From Theristus sp. LFF4_11 (taxonomy: Eukaryota > Nematoda > Chromadorea > Monhysterida > Xyalidae): a stretch of DNA of 64,000 nucleotides. This document shows positions 13,101 through 23,068 of the stretch, piece after piece. A program made the translations under genes and the position numbers. The stretch spans positions 1 to 64,000 of the forward strand of contig JASANC010005442.1 of assembly GCA_030248135.1 (NCBI GenBank), given 5' to 3'. Under the pieces are notes generated by a model. The model had not been told where the DNA came from and made no database searches. It saw nothing but the letters and a program-made list of their open reading frames with translations. Positions within the stretch are counted from its first letter, which is position 1. Each line of letters begins with the position of its first letter.

Positions 13101-15253
13101 CCCCAAACTTACTAATCTTGGGTGTATTTGTTGTGGGATTCGGAAAAGCCCTTTTTGGTGGGAACTCAGCCTGTTTTACGAAACTTACATTCCACCGCTG
13201 TTTTGATTGTATTCGGTTTGATTTACCAGATCGATATTGCGTTGCAAAAAAAAGAACAACGAAACAGATGCCAGCCAGTTTACCGTTTCAGCTGGTGCAG
13301 ATCACGATCAACATGGCGTATTTGGAGCGCAGCTGTGACTCGCTCGATCAGTTCGTCAGTAAAGTGGTCGGCGGGGAGAACTCAGCAATGATCGCCAGTG
13401 GGGGGCATTTGGTGAGACTCAAGGAGGACGTATTCAGGGTAAGACACCGGCTTGAATAACCCGTTCAGTGTTAGTAGCGGTATTATGTATCAAATTGTCA
13501 GAGCTTTGTTTGACTTGACAAAAAACAGACGGTGTATGCTTATTTTCAGGACGCCCGTTCTGAAGCAGAGCAGCACATCGACGAAGCCATGGGCCAAAAG
13601 ATCGATGAATTCCTGGAACTCGGTTCGTCTATCCATTTTTTTTCAGTGCGAGACAGACCTGTTTTTAAGTGCGGTGGTGTATAAGTATTTGAATTCCCTG
13701 ATTAGTCAAATCAAAAGTCAATAAATAAATATTCTTGAAAATGGAACAGTGAAACGGGCACCTTGCAACGAATCTGCTACCAGATCAGCTACCATTGCAA
13801 TCAAACTGTTTTGTGCAGCGGTGTACAACTGGGAGCAGCCGTCCGCCAGTGGGCGTGCGTCCGACTACATCACCGATTTGATTGCCTTCCTCAACAGCAC
13901 CTTCCTCTCGTTCACCAATCTGCCGCCCGCGCTGGCGCGTCATGTCTGCATGCAGGTTTGCCGGTGATGGTTTTCAATGAAAAAAAGAGTTTTCCGTTGC
14001 GAAACGTTTATTTTCACTGACTGAGTGTGAGTGGGTAAATGTTTGAGTTACCTGGTTTTAATTTGGTTTTCAGATTTCTGTTGTTCACTAACGTTTTGCA
14101 CTATTATTTTATCAGGCGTGCAAATATCTGTCGCAACGACTGATGTACTATTTAATTGGGCCAGAGCCGAAGGCGATCAGTATGGGCGCCATTGAGCAGT
14201 TCAACCTGGATGTCATGCAGTGCGAATGTTAGTTTGCCTCAGTTTTTCAAGTTGTTTCACAGATAAATAAACGGGCTAGATGATTGGGGGGCAGTATAAT
14301 GCGGGCAAACGTTTTCAAACTGCAACTTCCGCCTTTATTAAGAGTAAATCATTTAATTTTTCATTAAGAAATCCGGGGTTCAGACCAAACGGTAGTATCT
14401 ACACTCTTGCGCAATGTAGTTAACTTTGATGGGTCTGTATTTTCTGTATCACCACATTGTTTGTGCAGTTGTTTTTCTCACCAAGAGGTCAAACTTGTGC
14501 TGGACAGAACAAAGTCTACACAACAAATTTCCATGTTTTCCAGTGTTCACACGTCAGTGTCCGGTGGCTGGCTTTGACGAGCACACGCTTGAGATGACGT
14601 TCGCAGACCTCCGTCAGCTGCTGGACCTGTTCATGGCCAACGACTTCACAAACTTCTGCGCCGACTATGGCAAAACCGATCATAAATATCTTCGGGTGAC
14701 CCCTCAAAACGCCGCTGCGTTGTTGGAGAAGTTCGTGTTTGTCTGTTTTTCAATTTTCCACTCTTTTAGTATCAATTTTTTGAATTCTGCGTCTCAATGT
14801 GTTTGCAAACGTCGAAAGGAAACTAGTTTCAATCTTTATTTGGCAATTCTAAATAGCCCAAATGAACCGGCCCTATTTTGGGGTACTCGGATCACTTAAC
14901 CAATTTTTATCATAATTATAATTTAGTTATTTAATTATTTAATGATTTAATTATTACCGCGTCATGCATTAAACTGTTTACCTAACTATCCGCGCATTGA
15001 CTCTCGGAACTAAAATAAAACAGTAGTTTAATGTTTTTATATTCTGAACCTGTATTTTGAATGTAGTCCTTTATGTAATGGATGCTTATCGTTCTGTAAA
15101 ACTAACTTTAAAATTGACGTGAAACTCATTTCTTCTCATGTTTGCAGAGTGATGGAATGTGAACGCAGCAAGAACCCGTTGTTCGGCAAAGGCAAAGATC
15201 GCCGAAAACTGCTGGAGGCAATTCTGAAGCAGTTGCGCATGTTGGCTGGATAG
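4196..15253 (+). CDS. EXOC6: Exocyst complex component 6 (SEC15)
   Basis: Subunit of the octameric exocyst that tethers secretory vesicles to the plasma membrane; in animals Sec15 binds Rab11-GTP. Nineteen exons: 4196-4404, 4615-4780, 9504-9688, 9900-9978, 10070-10195, 10647-10740, 11021-11166, 11320-11403, 11475-11521, 11590-11710, 11969-12093, 12219-12369, 12804-13019, 13301-13438, 13550-13622, 13819-13955, 14116-14227, 14544-14730, 15148-15253. They give 833 residues, near the family's ~800. Family blocks appear in order: IYDGGD and FHFQGFIDAVRELL (N-terminal), LEHTYLPQADRYRF, DFSPVYRC, FFVIEDHI, ISMGAIEQFNLDVMQCE, FADLRQLLDLFM, KYLRV near the C terminus. The start is the first ATG after an in-frame stop. 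Intron 5 appears to use a GC donor (CAT|GCAAGT). The first ~65 residues are Ser/Gly-rich and not conserved. Intron 2 (4781-9503) hosts an opposite-strand gene. Confidence 0.95.
5121..7258 (-). CDS. Secreted protein with two tandem Lcl_C (DUF1566) domains, nested in SEC15 intron 2
   Basis: Eight exons read downward: 7222-7258, 6688-7022, 6464-6602, 6209-6376, 5960-6130, 5664-5883, 5334-5540, 5121-5259, giving 471 residues with all phases consistent. Exon 1 encodes a hydrophobic start (MWQAAVCLVILV) typical of a signal peptide. A Pro/Gly-rich and Thr-run linker follows. Two family repeats come next, each with TVTD-(L/I)-ATGLMW-type and GGYxDWRxPxxKEL motifs (TGLMW at about residues 120 and 270). 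Also present are PYLDTNYFDFEYGD, MFGVNFADGRI, VDYTRSPDTT and a C-terminal VHGAGAQRSDPKTGDP. The domain is named for Legionella collagen-like protein, where it is linked to surface adhesion. The role here is unknown; an extracellular binding role is an inference. Composition resembles neighbouring exons, so any bacterial origin is not recent. Confidence 0.88.
7029..7200. mobile_element. GC-rich MITE-like inverted repeat in intron 1 of the Lcl_C gene
   Basis: Ends are inverted copies: GCCATTCATG near 7029 against CATGAATGGGC near 7190, with alternating GCGCGC-rich arms (AAGCGCGCTGACGCGCGT and its mirror). No coding capacity. The left end lies about 5 bases from the predicted exon 2 splice acceptor of the nested gene. 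Confidence 0.6.
7259..9503. other. Remainder of SEC15 intron 2, repeats only
   Basis: Two related tandem units at about 7875-8110 (each with GCGTTCGC, ATTAGCGC or ATCAGCGC, CCCAACAA and TAGCTATGCG) and a diverged relative at about 9030-9240. The rest is AT-rich. The promoter of the Lcl_C gene should lie just above 7258, but no clear TATA box is seen. No further gene is recognised. Confidence 0.5.
7875..8110. repeat. Diverged ~120-bp tandem duplication
   Basis: The blocks around 7895-7960 and 8005-8070 share the order GCGTTCGC / T(A)TTAGCGC or ATCAGCGC / CCCAACAA / TAGCTATGCG / TTTTTA / GCATTCG. A weaker copy occurs at 9030-9240. Confidence 0.5.
10320..10535 (+). repeat. Dispersed repeat family, copy 1 (SEC15 intron 5)
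   Basis: Contains the family markers ATATAGCGACCG, AAATCGGG, TCACTGGTG, CCAGGACAGAG, CTTAGAGGCTG, a CCACGGGATGG core and CCACCGGAGTTTGGTACC. Related copies lie at 29170-29275, 29756-29905 and, reversed, 51560-51720. No coding frame. It could be a SINE, but no clear pol III A/B boxes or tail are visible. Confidence 0.65.
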
Positions 15254-17583
15254 ACTTTTACAGACCATCTTTCAGAGGTGTGCACGCCAGACAATTCTTG
15301 CTGGTACCGGCTCGGGTGGCTGCGCGACGTCGACCCCACCCCACCACATTTTTTTCTTGCAAATTTAGTGTCAGGCAAAACTGGCCTCGCAAAAACACGG
15401 CACTAAACATCTGACCATCAGCTAGCATGTGTACAACATATCTGATGTACGAGAGTCAATTTTTTTTGCGAATACACACAAATGGTCGTTTGTTCTGTGT
15501 TTCGTTCGAAAGGCGTCTTTGGTTGTCAATTTAAATGAAAAATGGTAATCGTAGCGTCTTCGCGTAGCGAAGAAAATTTTCAAAAAATAGGTCCTGAGAA
15601 CGCATTTTACCTTGCGATTTTTGGATGTCATCCAAAGTAGTTAGCTTTCTATGACACCTATTCAAGTGTAAAAAACACATGTTTCGAAACGGAGCGAACA
15701 AAAAAGCTTACGTTGGAGTTGGAGCTATCTATAGATAGACCAAATGATTGTTGATTAGGTCAAAACAACAAAAATATTCTTACATTGAATCGAACCGTTA
15801 TCAACAAAACACTGGACAATCTGAAAAACGAACGATTAATTCTTGACTATTGCATGATTGCCATTGTTAAACAAATCCTAAGGTGTCCACGGCCTGCGCC
15901 GGAGGCGCAGAAAATTTTTGAATCTGGGCACAAAATTTCTTTAAAAAACAGTCCCCTGAAATCTTTGAAAATTGAGAAAACAGCTTCGAAACAAAAAACT
16001 GACGCAAACGACCAATTTTTTTGCGTCATCCCAAATTATTTTGCGTCATTGGCGCATGAATTCGCGTCAAAAACCCTGGTTGCCTGTACCACTTGTATTT
16101 GCGGAATGTGCTTACCATGCGCAGCGCGATTTCAAGTACAAATACATTACACCACACCCTACAAAAGTGCCACAGCAGTGCACGAACTTTTGAAGATCTG
16201 TTTCAGTCAATTGAAATGTTCGAATTCAATTTCAAAGTATTTTTTATTTTAATTGCGAAAATTTGGTCTCTTCTAACCGAGGTGCTGCGCGACGTAGCCC
16301 CCCGTAACCTCGTCAAACCTGTAGAAAACTGTAGCTTTCGTCCGCTGAGTTCACCTCCAAAAAACACGAAAGAAAGCTTCATTCTGCAATTGAGATTAAG
16401 ATTTGCGTGTGCCGCGTGCGTCGTCGTTGCGTTAACGTCGGGCACCACGTCACAAATGAGAAAAAGTGAGCTTTGTCAATCACTTTAGGAAACATTCACT
16501 CCAATTCCAATCCAGCACAGGTCGAGGTCACAACAACGCTTTTCACAATCACAAGTCACCACAACAATCATCGAACGTTCATAACCTTGTTTGAACAAGA
16601 TTAGGATTTATTTAGAATGAGTTTTGTTCTCTCCAAGGGTCCACAAAGTGTTTGAAAGTGACAGCAGCGACTTCTGTGAATTAAAATGATTGGTCACAGC
16701 GATTTCAGCAGCTCACAACAAAAGCACAATGAGCAACCGTAATTTTGACTGATAGATGCGCGACACGGGCAATCGATTTCGAAGTAATTTTTCAAATTCA
16801 TATGTGAAACTTTTGTCTCTTTCAACTCCGACCGAGGCGCTGCGCGACGTAGCCCCCAGGCCCTGCGCGACGCGCGACGTTTGCCGGTACCGGTACCCCC
16901 TAAGTACCCCCCGTGCACATCTCTGCCATCTTTAACACAAAAAAAAACTCCATCATTCCCGTTATTATATCGTTGTTTATTTATTTATTTATTTTCGAAA
17001 TAAATCACTTATGCGTTGTTATGCGTTATGCAATTATCAAATTGTTTTTCGATGTCTGCATATTTGAGGAGACTGTGATGCTTGTATGTATTGGAGTGGA
17101 GTCACGGTTATCGCTTCACCGGTTGTGTGCACAGTTGTTTTACTTTTGTTATTTGATCCCGGTGTTCCAATTTTTGGTTTTTATCGTTTGCTTGCATATT
17201 TCACTCGCTTCCATGTTTATTCGCATAATAATCTCATCCTTTCTACAGAAAAAGATATGATTCATCGATTAAAAATTATGATAACGTTTCGGAATAATAA
17301 TCCAACTACAACGCTTACGTAACTGCGTTACATCTCCAGTGCAAAACTCCACGTTCGTTCTTGTGTTGTCAAAGCGACATCTGTCATTATTGATGGGTGT
17401 TTACTTAGATTTTCAAGTGATTTTCGAATTTGGCAATGTAAACCGGTTTGTTGAGTTTTCGAGTTCAAAAAGCCTACTTACAGTGGCTTTTTTATTTTTG
17501 GTCTCAACTGAAACGGTCCACTGAGCCTGTATTTTTTGACATCCTCCAGTTACAGCTTCCACCTCACCATTCCACCATTCACC
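15254..17583. other. Intergenic region SEC15-DSCC1
   Basis: SEC15 3' UTR and DSCC1 upstream region. A short repeated phrase, GCTGCGCGACGTAGCCCCC, occurs at about 16283-16302 and 16836-16855, each after a similar T-rich lead-in, with a partial echo at 15320. A near-tandem KpnI-like GGTACC pair lies at about 16890. Nothing coding is recognised. Confidence 0.5.
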
Positions 17584-20500
17584 ATGTCAACAACCGCAGC
17601 CCTGTCGGACATCACCAACGATGCAACACCAACAACAACGGGCGTCTCTGCCGAATCGCAGCATTGCGATCGAATGCTGACGCTGGCGAAAATCGACCCG
17701 ACGACCGTGCACCCGGACACCCAGCGACTGGTGTTCGAGTGTCCGCTGTTGTCGGAGGACTACAGGGTGATACAGCTGGACGACCACTGCGTGCAGCACA
17801 TAGAACAGGGCGGCACGTTAGTGCGCTTGGGCGGGAGTACTGTAACAGTCAAATCGAACTTGCTGATTCGCTGCATCGTCATTCTGGTGCGGCCAAGCGG
17901 CGCATTGGAATATGCATTTCCAAGAAACAAGATATCGCGAATTTGGATCAGTCGCTCTTATCGAATAAGTTCTCTTGCCTGTCCACTTAAAGGCAGGAAA
18001 CCTGGCGTATTGAAATTTTCAAAAAAAATCGTTTTTCATATTGCAGCATCGCGTTCCGCGGTGAGTCGAGTGAGGAGCCGGTGCTGTGCACGTCCGATCG
18101 TACGTACGTCGTGAAGGAGGCCGAGATGTCAAACAGCATCCTGCTGCTGCCGCAGTGTCGTGCGTCAGAGCAGCTGAATCCATCCGACGATGGGCGTCGC
18201 ACCGTGACCGAGCAGAAAGTCGGTGGTGTTATTATGAGAGCGATGAGATCAGATGTTTTCTTGATACTGGTCAACTGCTGCAACGTCATCATGTCCAATT
18301 AGAGCTCCGAACTATGGCTGCTTGAGAGCAGAACTTCTTTGTTCAACCCGAATTTTTGGTGTACTGGTGTCAATTATGCAGTGCGTCTGGCCGTTGTTGA
18401 GCACCTCTAGTCTCAGCGACAGAACAACCTGAAGAACAATTGTAAGTTTGCCCCAATTGCCAGGTGGTGGGCATGCGCTCCAACTATTACGAACTCCGCC
18501 CTCGGCCGCATTGTTCGTCTGCTGCATTGCGTGAACTACTGGAACACGATGCTGTTTATGCTGGACCTGCGACGCAAGAAGACGACAGTGCAAAAACGGG
18601 GTGCGTAAACCATGGTGCAAAGCTGCGTTCGGGTTATTTCGACTGGGTCGACCAATGAGTCGCCTGGTTGTCAAGGAGGGATGTATTCTCCAAGCCTTCC
18701 CATGAAAGTCAGGTAACCGGTCTCATTCCACATAAAACCTGCACACAGGTTTAGAACGGGAATCTGTAGTGACCAGAGAACAAAAGCTGAATGTGAAAGT
18801 AGTATGTAGTGAACTGCAAGAACTTTAACTGCATTCTGCACGTACTCTTCAGTTTCACAGTTGACCAACTGCTGCAAGTCGTGCAGATGAGCGAAGCCGA
18901 GTTGCTGGCGTGTTTGGACGCGTTGCCAACGTGCGAAATTGACGGTTGCTTGTTTTTGATGGTCTCTCTTTTTGCCAGGTCATCTATCTCTCTAAAAATA
19001 AAAAAAATCCTTTTTCTTTTGCCTTCTCACAGGCCACTATCGCTGGCTCGACTTTGACTACCGCGCACGATTTGTGTCCGACTTCATTGACTTGCTGGAC
19101 GACACAGCGAATACATCGTCCGAAAACAGTTTCTCAATCGGTCACATCACGTTGGCTGCACTTCATGAACGCATATCACTCGAGTGCTACCCGACGCCAG
19201 TCTGCGTGAAAATGCTGCGCATGCTGTGCGATCCAATCAACAGTGACGATCAGGACTCTGGTGGTACGTTCTTGCGGGTTTATCGGGTTTACCGCCGTTA
19301 AGGCATGATCAGGTTGAAGCATGAACGACATCGCTGCACGCTCGGACTTGCTTGCTTCAACGGGAATGAATGAGTGCTTGCTTTTAACTCGAATGTGCCT
19401 GTTTTCGCCTTCATGAATGGGAGGTGATGTGAAGGTGATGGATACATTATTGAACATTGATTCTGCTGGTTGTCCATTGGTCTCGTGTCCATGCTCTCGG
19501 TTCTCAGGGGATCAAGCCAAACCTAGGAGTGTTTATAAACCTGATGATGACAGAAACACTCGATGGACTCTTGACGGCGTTCTTTCAACCATTGCCGGAA
19601 TTCATGTTACCGTATTACCTCTAATAAACCCCCATGGGGGTTTATTTCTTCAGCGACTTCTGGGGGTGGGGGTTTATTTTTTGGGGGGGGGGGCTTTATT
19701 TGGGGGGGGGTTTATTTGGAAACCATTTTTAGGAGTGGGCAAAATGGCAAAAATACCTTCCATGGCAGGAAGGAAGTCGCAGAAACTTCTACTCTACATA
19801 GAAATTTCCTTTTACAACAGCCTTTTGTCATGAAATTACCATTAACTCATCCATTTGGGGCCTTTGGTACACAATTTCATCATTTTCACTGCAACCAGCC
19901 ACTGAATTCGCTGGGTATGTGTTTCAAACAGGTTTCAATAATCCCCCATGGGGGATTAGTTTTGGGGGGGGGATTATTTGGAAACTTGTCGAGGGGGTGG
20001 GGGTTTATTTTTTTTGGGGGGGGGGGTTTAATTTTGGGGGGGGGGGTTTAATAGAGGTAATACGGTATTCCATGTTTTTTTACTACAGACAGCAACGCTG
20101 AGCAAGTGTATCGCCTGAATGCACGTTCAGTTTGTCGCATGCTGGCCGAAGTGTTGCTGCGACCCACGAAACGGTTCGCGTTTGCTGATTTCATGAAAGT
20201 CTGGAATGAATGTGCACCGGTCGGCATCACACCAAACATTGAGCATCTAAAGGTTCATGATGTTGCAGTGTCAGCTGTTTTTTTTTCATTGAAACTGGTG
20301 CATATTACATTTATTTTTAGACATTGACACCGAATTTTTTGCAAAAAATCATTTTGTGCCAATAAATCCATCTCGGGATTTTCAGTCGAAAATCCGTAGT
20401 CTTTAAAAATTGATCATCAAAAATGCTATTCATGGTTACTTTCTATATTACTGCAACATTTATAAGCTCTGTTACCAACTATTTCATGAAGCCATTTTCT

Positions 20501-21095
20501 GAGAGCACGGAATGACTTTTTTCAGCAATATTTTTTTTCTTTTTTTCGCAGGGCCTTGCGCTGATTCACGAAGATGTTAGCGCAAAAACGGTCGAGTATT
20601 TTCCGGCTGGCGAGTTACCAGACGCTATTGATAAACGGTAAGGGGGAATGGAGGAAAGTAGGGATATCAGGGAGAAGGAGGCAGCCAGGGGGCGCTGCGG
20701 TATGCGTGTACCTGGCGAAACCGCAAACAGCAAAGTTCAATTTTCGCAGTCAAACAGACAAAACAGGCGTTGCCTGTGCCAAATGTTCAAATTTGTTTCA
20801 GTCGGTGAGCTGAACTGATATCAAACTTTCAGTGTCATGAAAAGTCAAACGTAACGCCACAGTCCTTTTCTTAATCTTTTTTCTGTGGTGATAGCTCTGT
20901 TTAAAATTGAAAAAAAAACAACGTTGCTTTGCGGCCAGACTGCAGTGTCTGTTCGCACGCCGCAGCCGCTGGCCGTATGACGAGCTGTCTGCGTACCTGA
21001 GTGACGTCACTGACGAGAAGCAGATCGGGGCGCTTGTCGCGAAACACTGCCGCTCTGCCGTGGTGGACGGGCTCAAGTGGTACAATCTACGGTGA
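17584..21095 (+). CDS. DSCC1: Sister chromatid cohesion protein DCC1
   Basis: DCC1 joins CTF8 and CTF18 in the alternative RFC clamp loader that loads PCNA and supports sister chromatid cohesion at replication forks in the nucleus. Eight exons: 17584-17816, 18047-18218, 18464-18600, 18853-18944, 19033-19260, 20089-20252, 20552-20637, 20939-21095, in phase throughout, giving 422 residues (human about 393; the extra is a Thr/Ala-rich N terminus). Family blocks: LCTSDRTYVVKEAEMSNSILLLP, with the SNYYELRP motif after it; DQLLQVVQMSEAEL; the YRWLDFDYR winged-helix region; VCRMLAEVLL; GLALIHED; and the C-terminal QIGALVAKH and VDGLKWYN. The donor of exon 2 (AAA|GTCGGT) is weak but fixed by frame. 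Intron 5 contains a G-run-rich inverted-repeat element ending about 20 bases before exon 6. Confidence 0.94.
19608..20067. mobile_element. G-run-rich inverted-repeat element in DSCC1 intron 5
   Basis: Terminal inverted repeats of about 26 bases: TACCGTATTACCTCTAATAA at the left end, mirrored at 20046-20067. Inside are CCCCCATGGGGG palindromes (about 19629 and 19943), many runs of 7-11 G on the + strand, and TTTATTTGGAAAC-type repeats. There is no coding frame. The + strand, which is the sense strand of DSCC1 RNA, could form G-quadruplexes (inference). Confidence 0.75.
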
Positions 21096-21550
21096 AACAC
21101 TGAAACGCTGGCAGTGCATGCAATCAAGTGCTTTTCACCGCGGTTTTGTATTTTCAATTTATGGGAAGCAGAAAACTCGTTGTAACTTTAGTGGTTGTTC
21201 ATCAAGTGACTCAGTGAAGAGCGTTGCATTTGTTTGTGTTTGTTTGTTTTTGTATCGCTCGGTTTTTATTGTCTACGGACTGATCTCGTTAGATTCGCTC
21301 ATTTTTCACTCACTTGAACTTTGCTTTTGAATTTCGTCATGTTGATATTCACAAGCTATGATAAAATTGACATTCCGTCGGATATTGCTGTTAGATGGCT
21401 GCAACTCGGAAGTCAAGTTATGCATTTAAGCTTGACGGCATGCGCTTTACCTTTTTTGTTTATGCTTTTTTTTATTTTCAGAAAACTCAGTTGAATCAGA
21501 AGTATATCTATCGACCGATGAGTGATCGGTAAACTCAGTCAACAAAATGA

Positions 21551-21556
21551 AATAAA
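21551..21556 (+). terminator. Probable poly(A) signal of DSCC1
   Basis: AATAAA about 455 bases after the DSCC1 stop codon, in an AT-rich stretch. Assigned by position only. Confidence 0.4.
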
Positions 21557-21651
21557 AACCAGATGAAGACAAATATGAACATTGCGAGTGGTATGAAACT
21601 TATTTTACAAACGTGTGTCAATTTGTGATCATCAGTCCATCCGTGCATGCA

Positions 21652-21804
21652 TCATTTCGTCTTCAACTCTGCCGCACGCACGTCACCGCTGGCGTACTTT
21701 GGACTGGAGAAGTTGACGACGAACCACGGGATCACCACTGGAAGCAGCATCACGAACGCAACGAACGCTGCCAGAAAGTAGACGCACGCCCAGAAGAACT
21801 CCAT
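21652..21804 (-). CDS. Possible 50-residue single-pass membrane protein
   Basis: An uninterrupted frame from an ATG with a good context (ACAAAAATGG) to TGA. It starts MEFFWACVYF and has one long hydrophobic stretch (about residues 4-33), then a short polar tail ending in AAELKTK. The GC-rich codon use (CTG, GTG, GTC, TTC) resembles the true exons here and contrasts with the AT-rich surroundings. An in-frame TAA lies about 55 bases upstream of the ATG. I do not recognise the family. It might be a last exon of something else, but no AG acceptor fits at the point where the frame opens. Confidence 0.45.
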   Translation of the reverse strand: MEFFWACVYFLAAFVAFVMLLPVVIPWFVVNFSSPKYASGDVRAAELKTK

Positions 21805-23068
21805 TTTTGTGTTGCCCGATATTACCGTCGCGATTGCAGCGTGTGAGTTCGGATCGGATTGATTTTAGTTCAGTTTTGAACGCTGGTTGGTTAGAACGTA
21901 GCTTTAGACGAAGTGTGGTCGGGTTTTCTGATAGATCAGTAAGAATTGTCGATGCCTGTAAAGTGCTTGAAAAATAGTGTTGAGCAATGCTGTTGGATAT
22001 CCAGTAGTATGAATTATTGCCGATGATGGATTACAGTACACTTGGTCAACCATCAGTGTTGTAGCTTACCATATAACTTTTTAGCTAAAATCAAATTACA
22101 TAGAAAGAGTATTCATTCGCCATGTGAACTTGCATGGAGGATGAATATTCTCTGTATACACTAAACGTTGATTTTAGCTTTGGATAACTGTCGAAAAGTT
22201 CAATGCGCATCAGACCATGAAAGTATAAATCCAGTTAAAAAAACAAAGCAATAACATTACAGAGAGAGCCGCTGAAATGACTGGAAATTTCTGAGCATAT
22301 TGAACATCTAATCCAAGAAAGGAAGAGACGAATTGCTCGACTCACCAATCTTGGCAGTGACTGTGTTCAGTCTGATTTAACAGGTCAGGGTTGCACTGTG
22401 GCACACTTGTGGTTGTTTTTACACGCACCAGTGGTTGACCAATTTGCGCACAACATGTTGTACTTTACTGACACATGCATTACATTTATTGCACATGCAT
22501 GTTGTATGCCCCAATGTGCGTGGGTAACGGTGAACGTGGCTGTAGATTTTTATCAGCTGGCGAATCCAACGGTGCACGTATTTTTTGTCTTATTCCGCAA
22601 TGCGAATCCGCTAACTTTAGTGGGACGCGCCAGAGAACAGTTGATTTTATTGATTTTTTTAAAATCAGGAATGAACAGTTCCAAAAGTCAGACAAACATA
22701 TGCGCACAAACAATAATGCACCAGTTGAAGATGAGCAAAAATACGTGCAAGCGAAAAGTAAAACGTGTAAAAAGCAGATGTGTTATAAATTTCAGGTTGA
22801 TTGTTAAATTGGTATGATGACGCACAAGATGACGCAATTTTGTAAACAAAAACAGCACAAGAAACAAGAAACAGTGAGTCCCTTGCGTTCCTACGCAAAA
22901 TGCTCTGCAATATTTCTTTTGCAATTTACAATAAACACAATAAATTGGATCCACTGAAACAAACTAACTGAAACAGAAAACAGAAAAGAAACTGAGACCT
23001 GCAAATGGTTCATGTACAATCACTAAATCACAAAAAACGACACCATCAAAATCAAAGAATTTTCGAAG

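Larger units (their letters stand above)
21096..23068. other. Intergenic region between DSCC1 and FMO
   Basis: The two genes converge here, so both 3' UTRs lie in this stretch. It holds a small candidate membrane-protein gene at 21652-21804. A short inverted pair occurs near 22080-22190 (AACTTTTTAGCTAAAATCAA against TTGATTTTAGCT). Otherwise AT-rich with no recognised gene. Confidence 0.5.

Noticed and set aside
17587..17799. Minus-strand frame opposite DSCC1 exon 1
   Set aside because: Shadow of a conserved coding exon.
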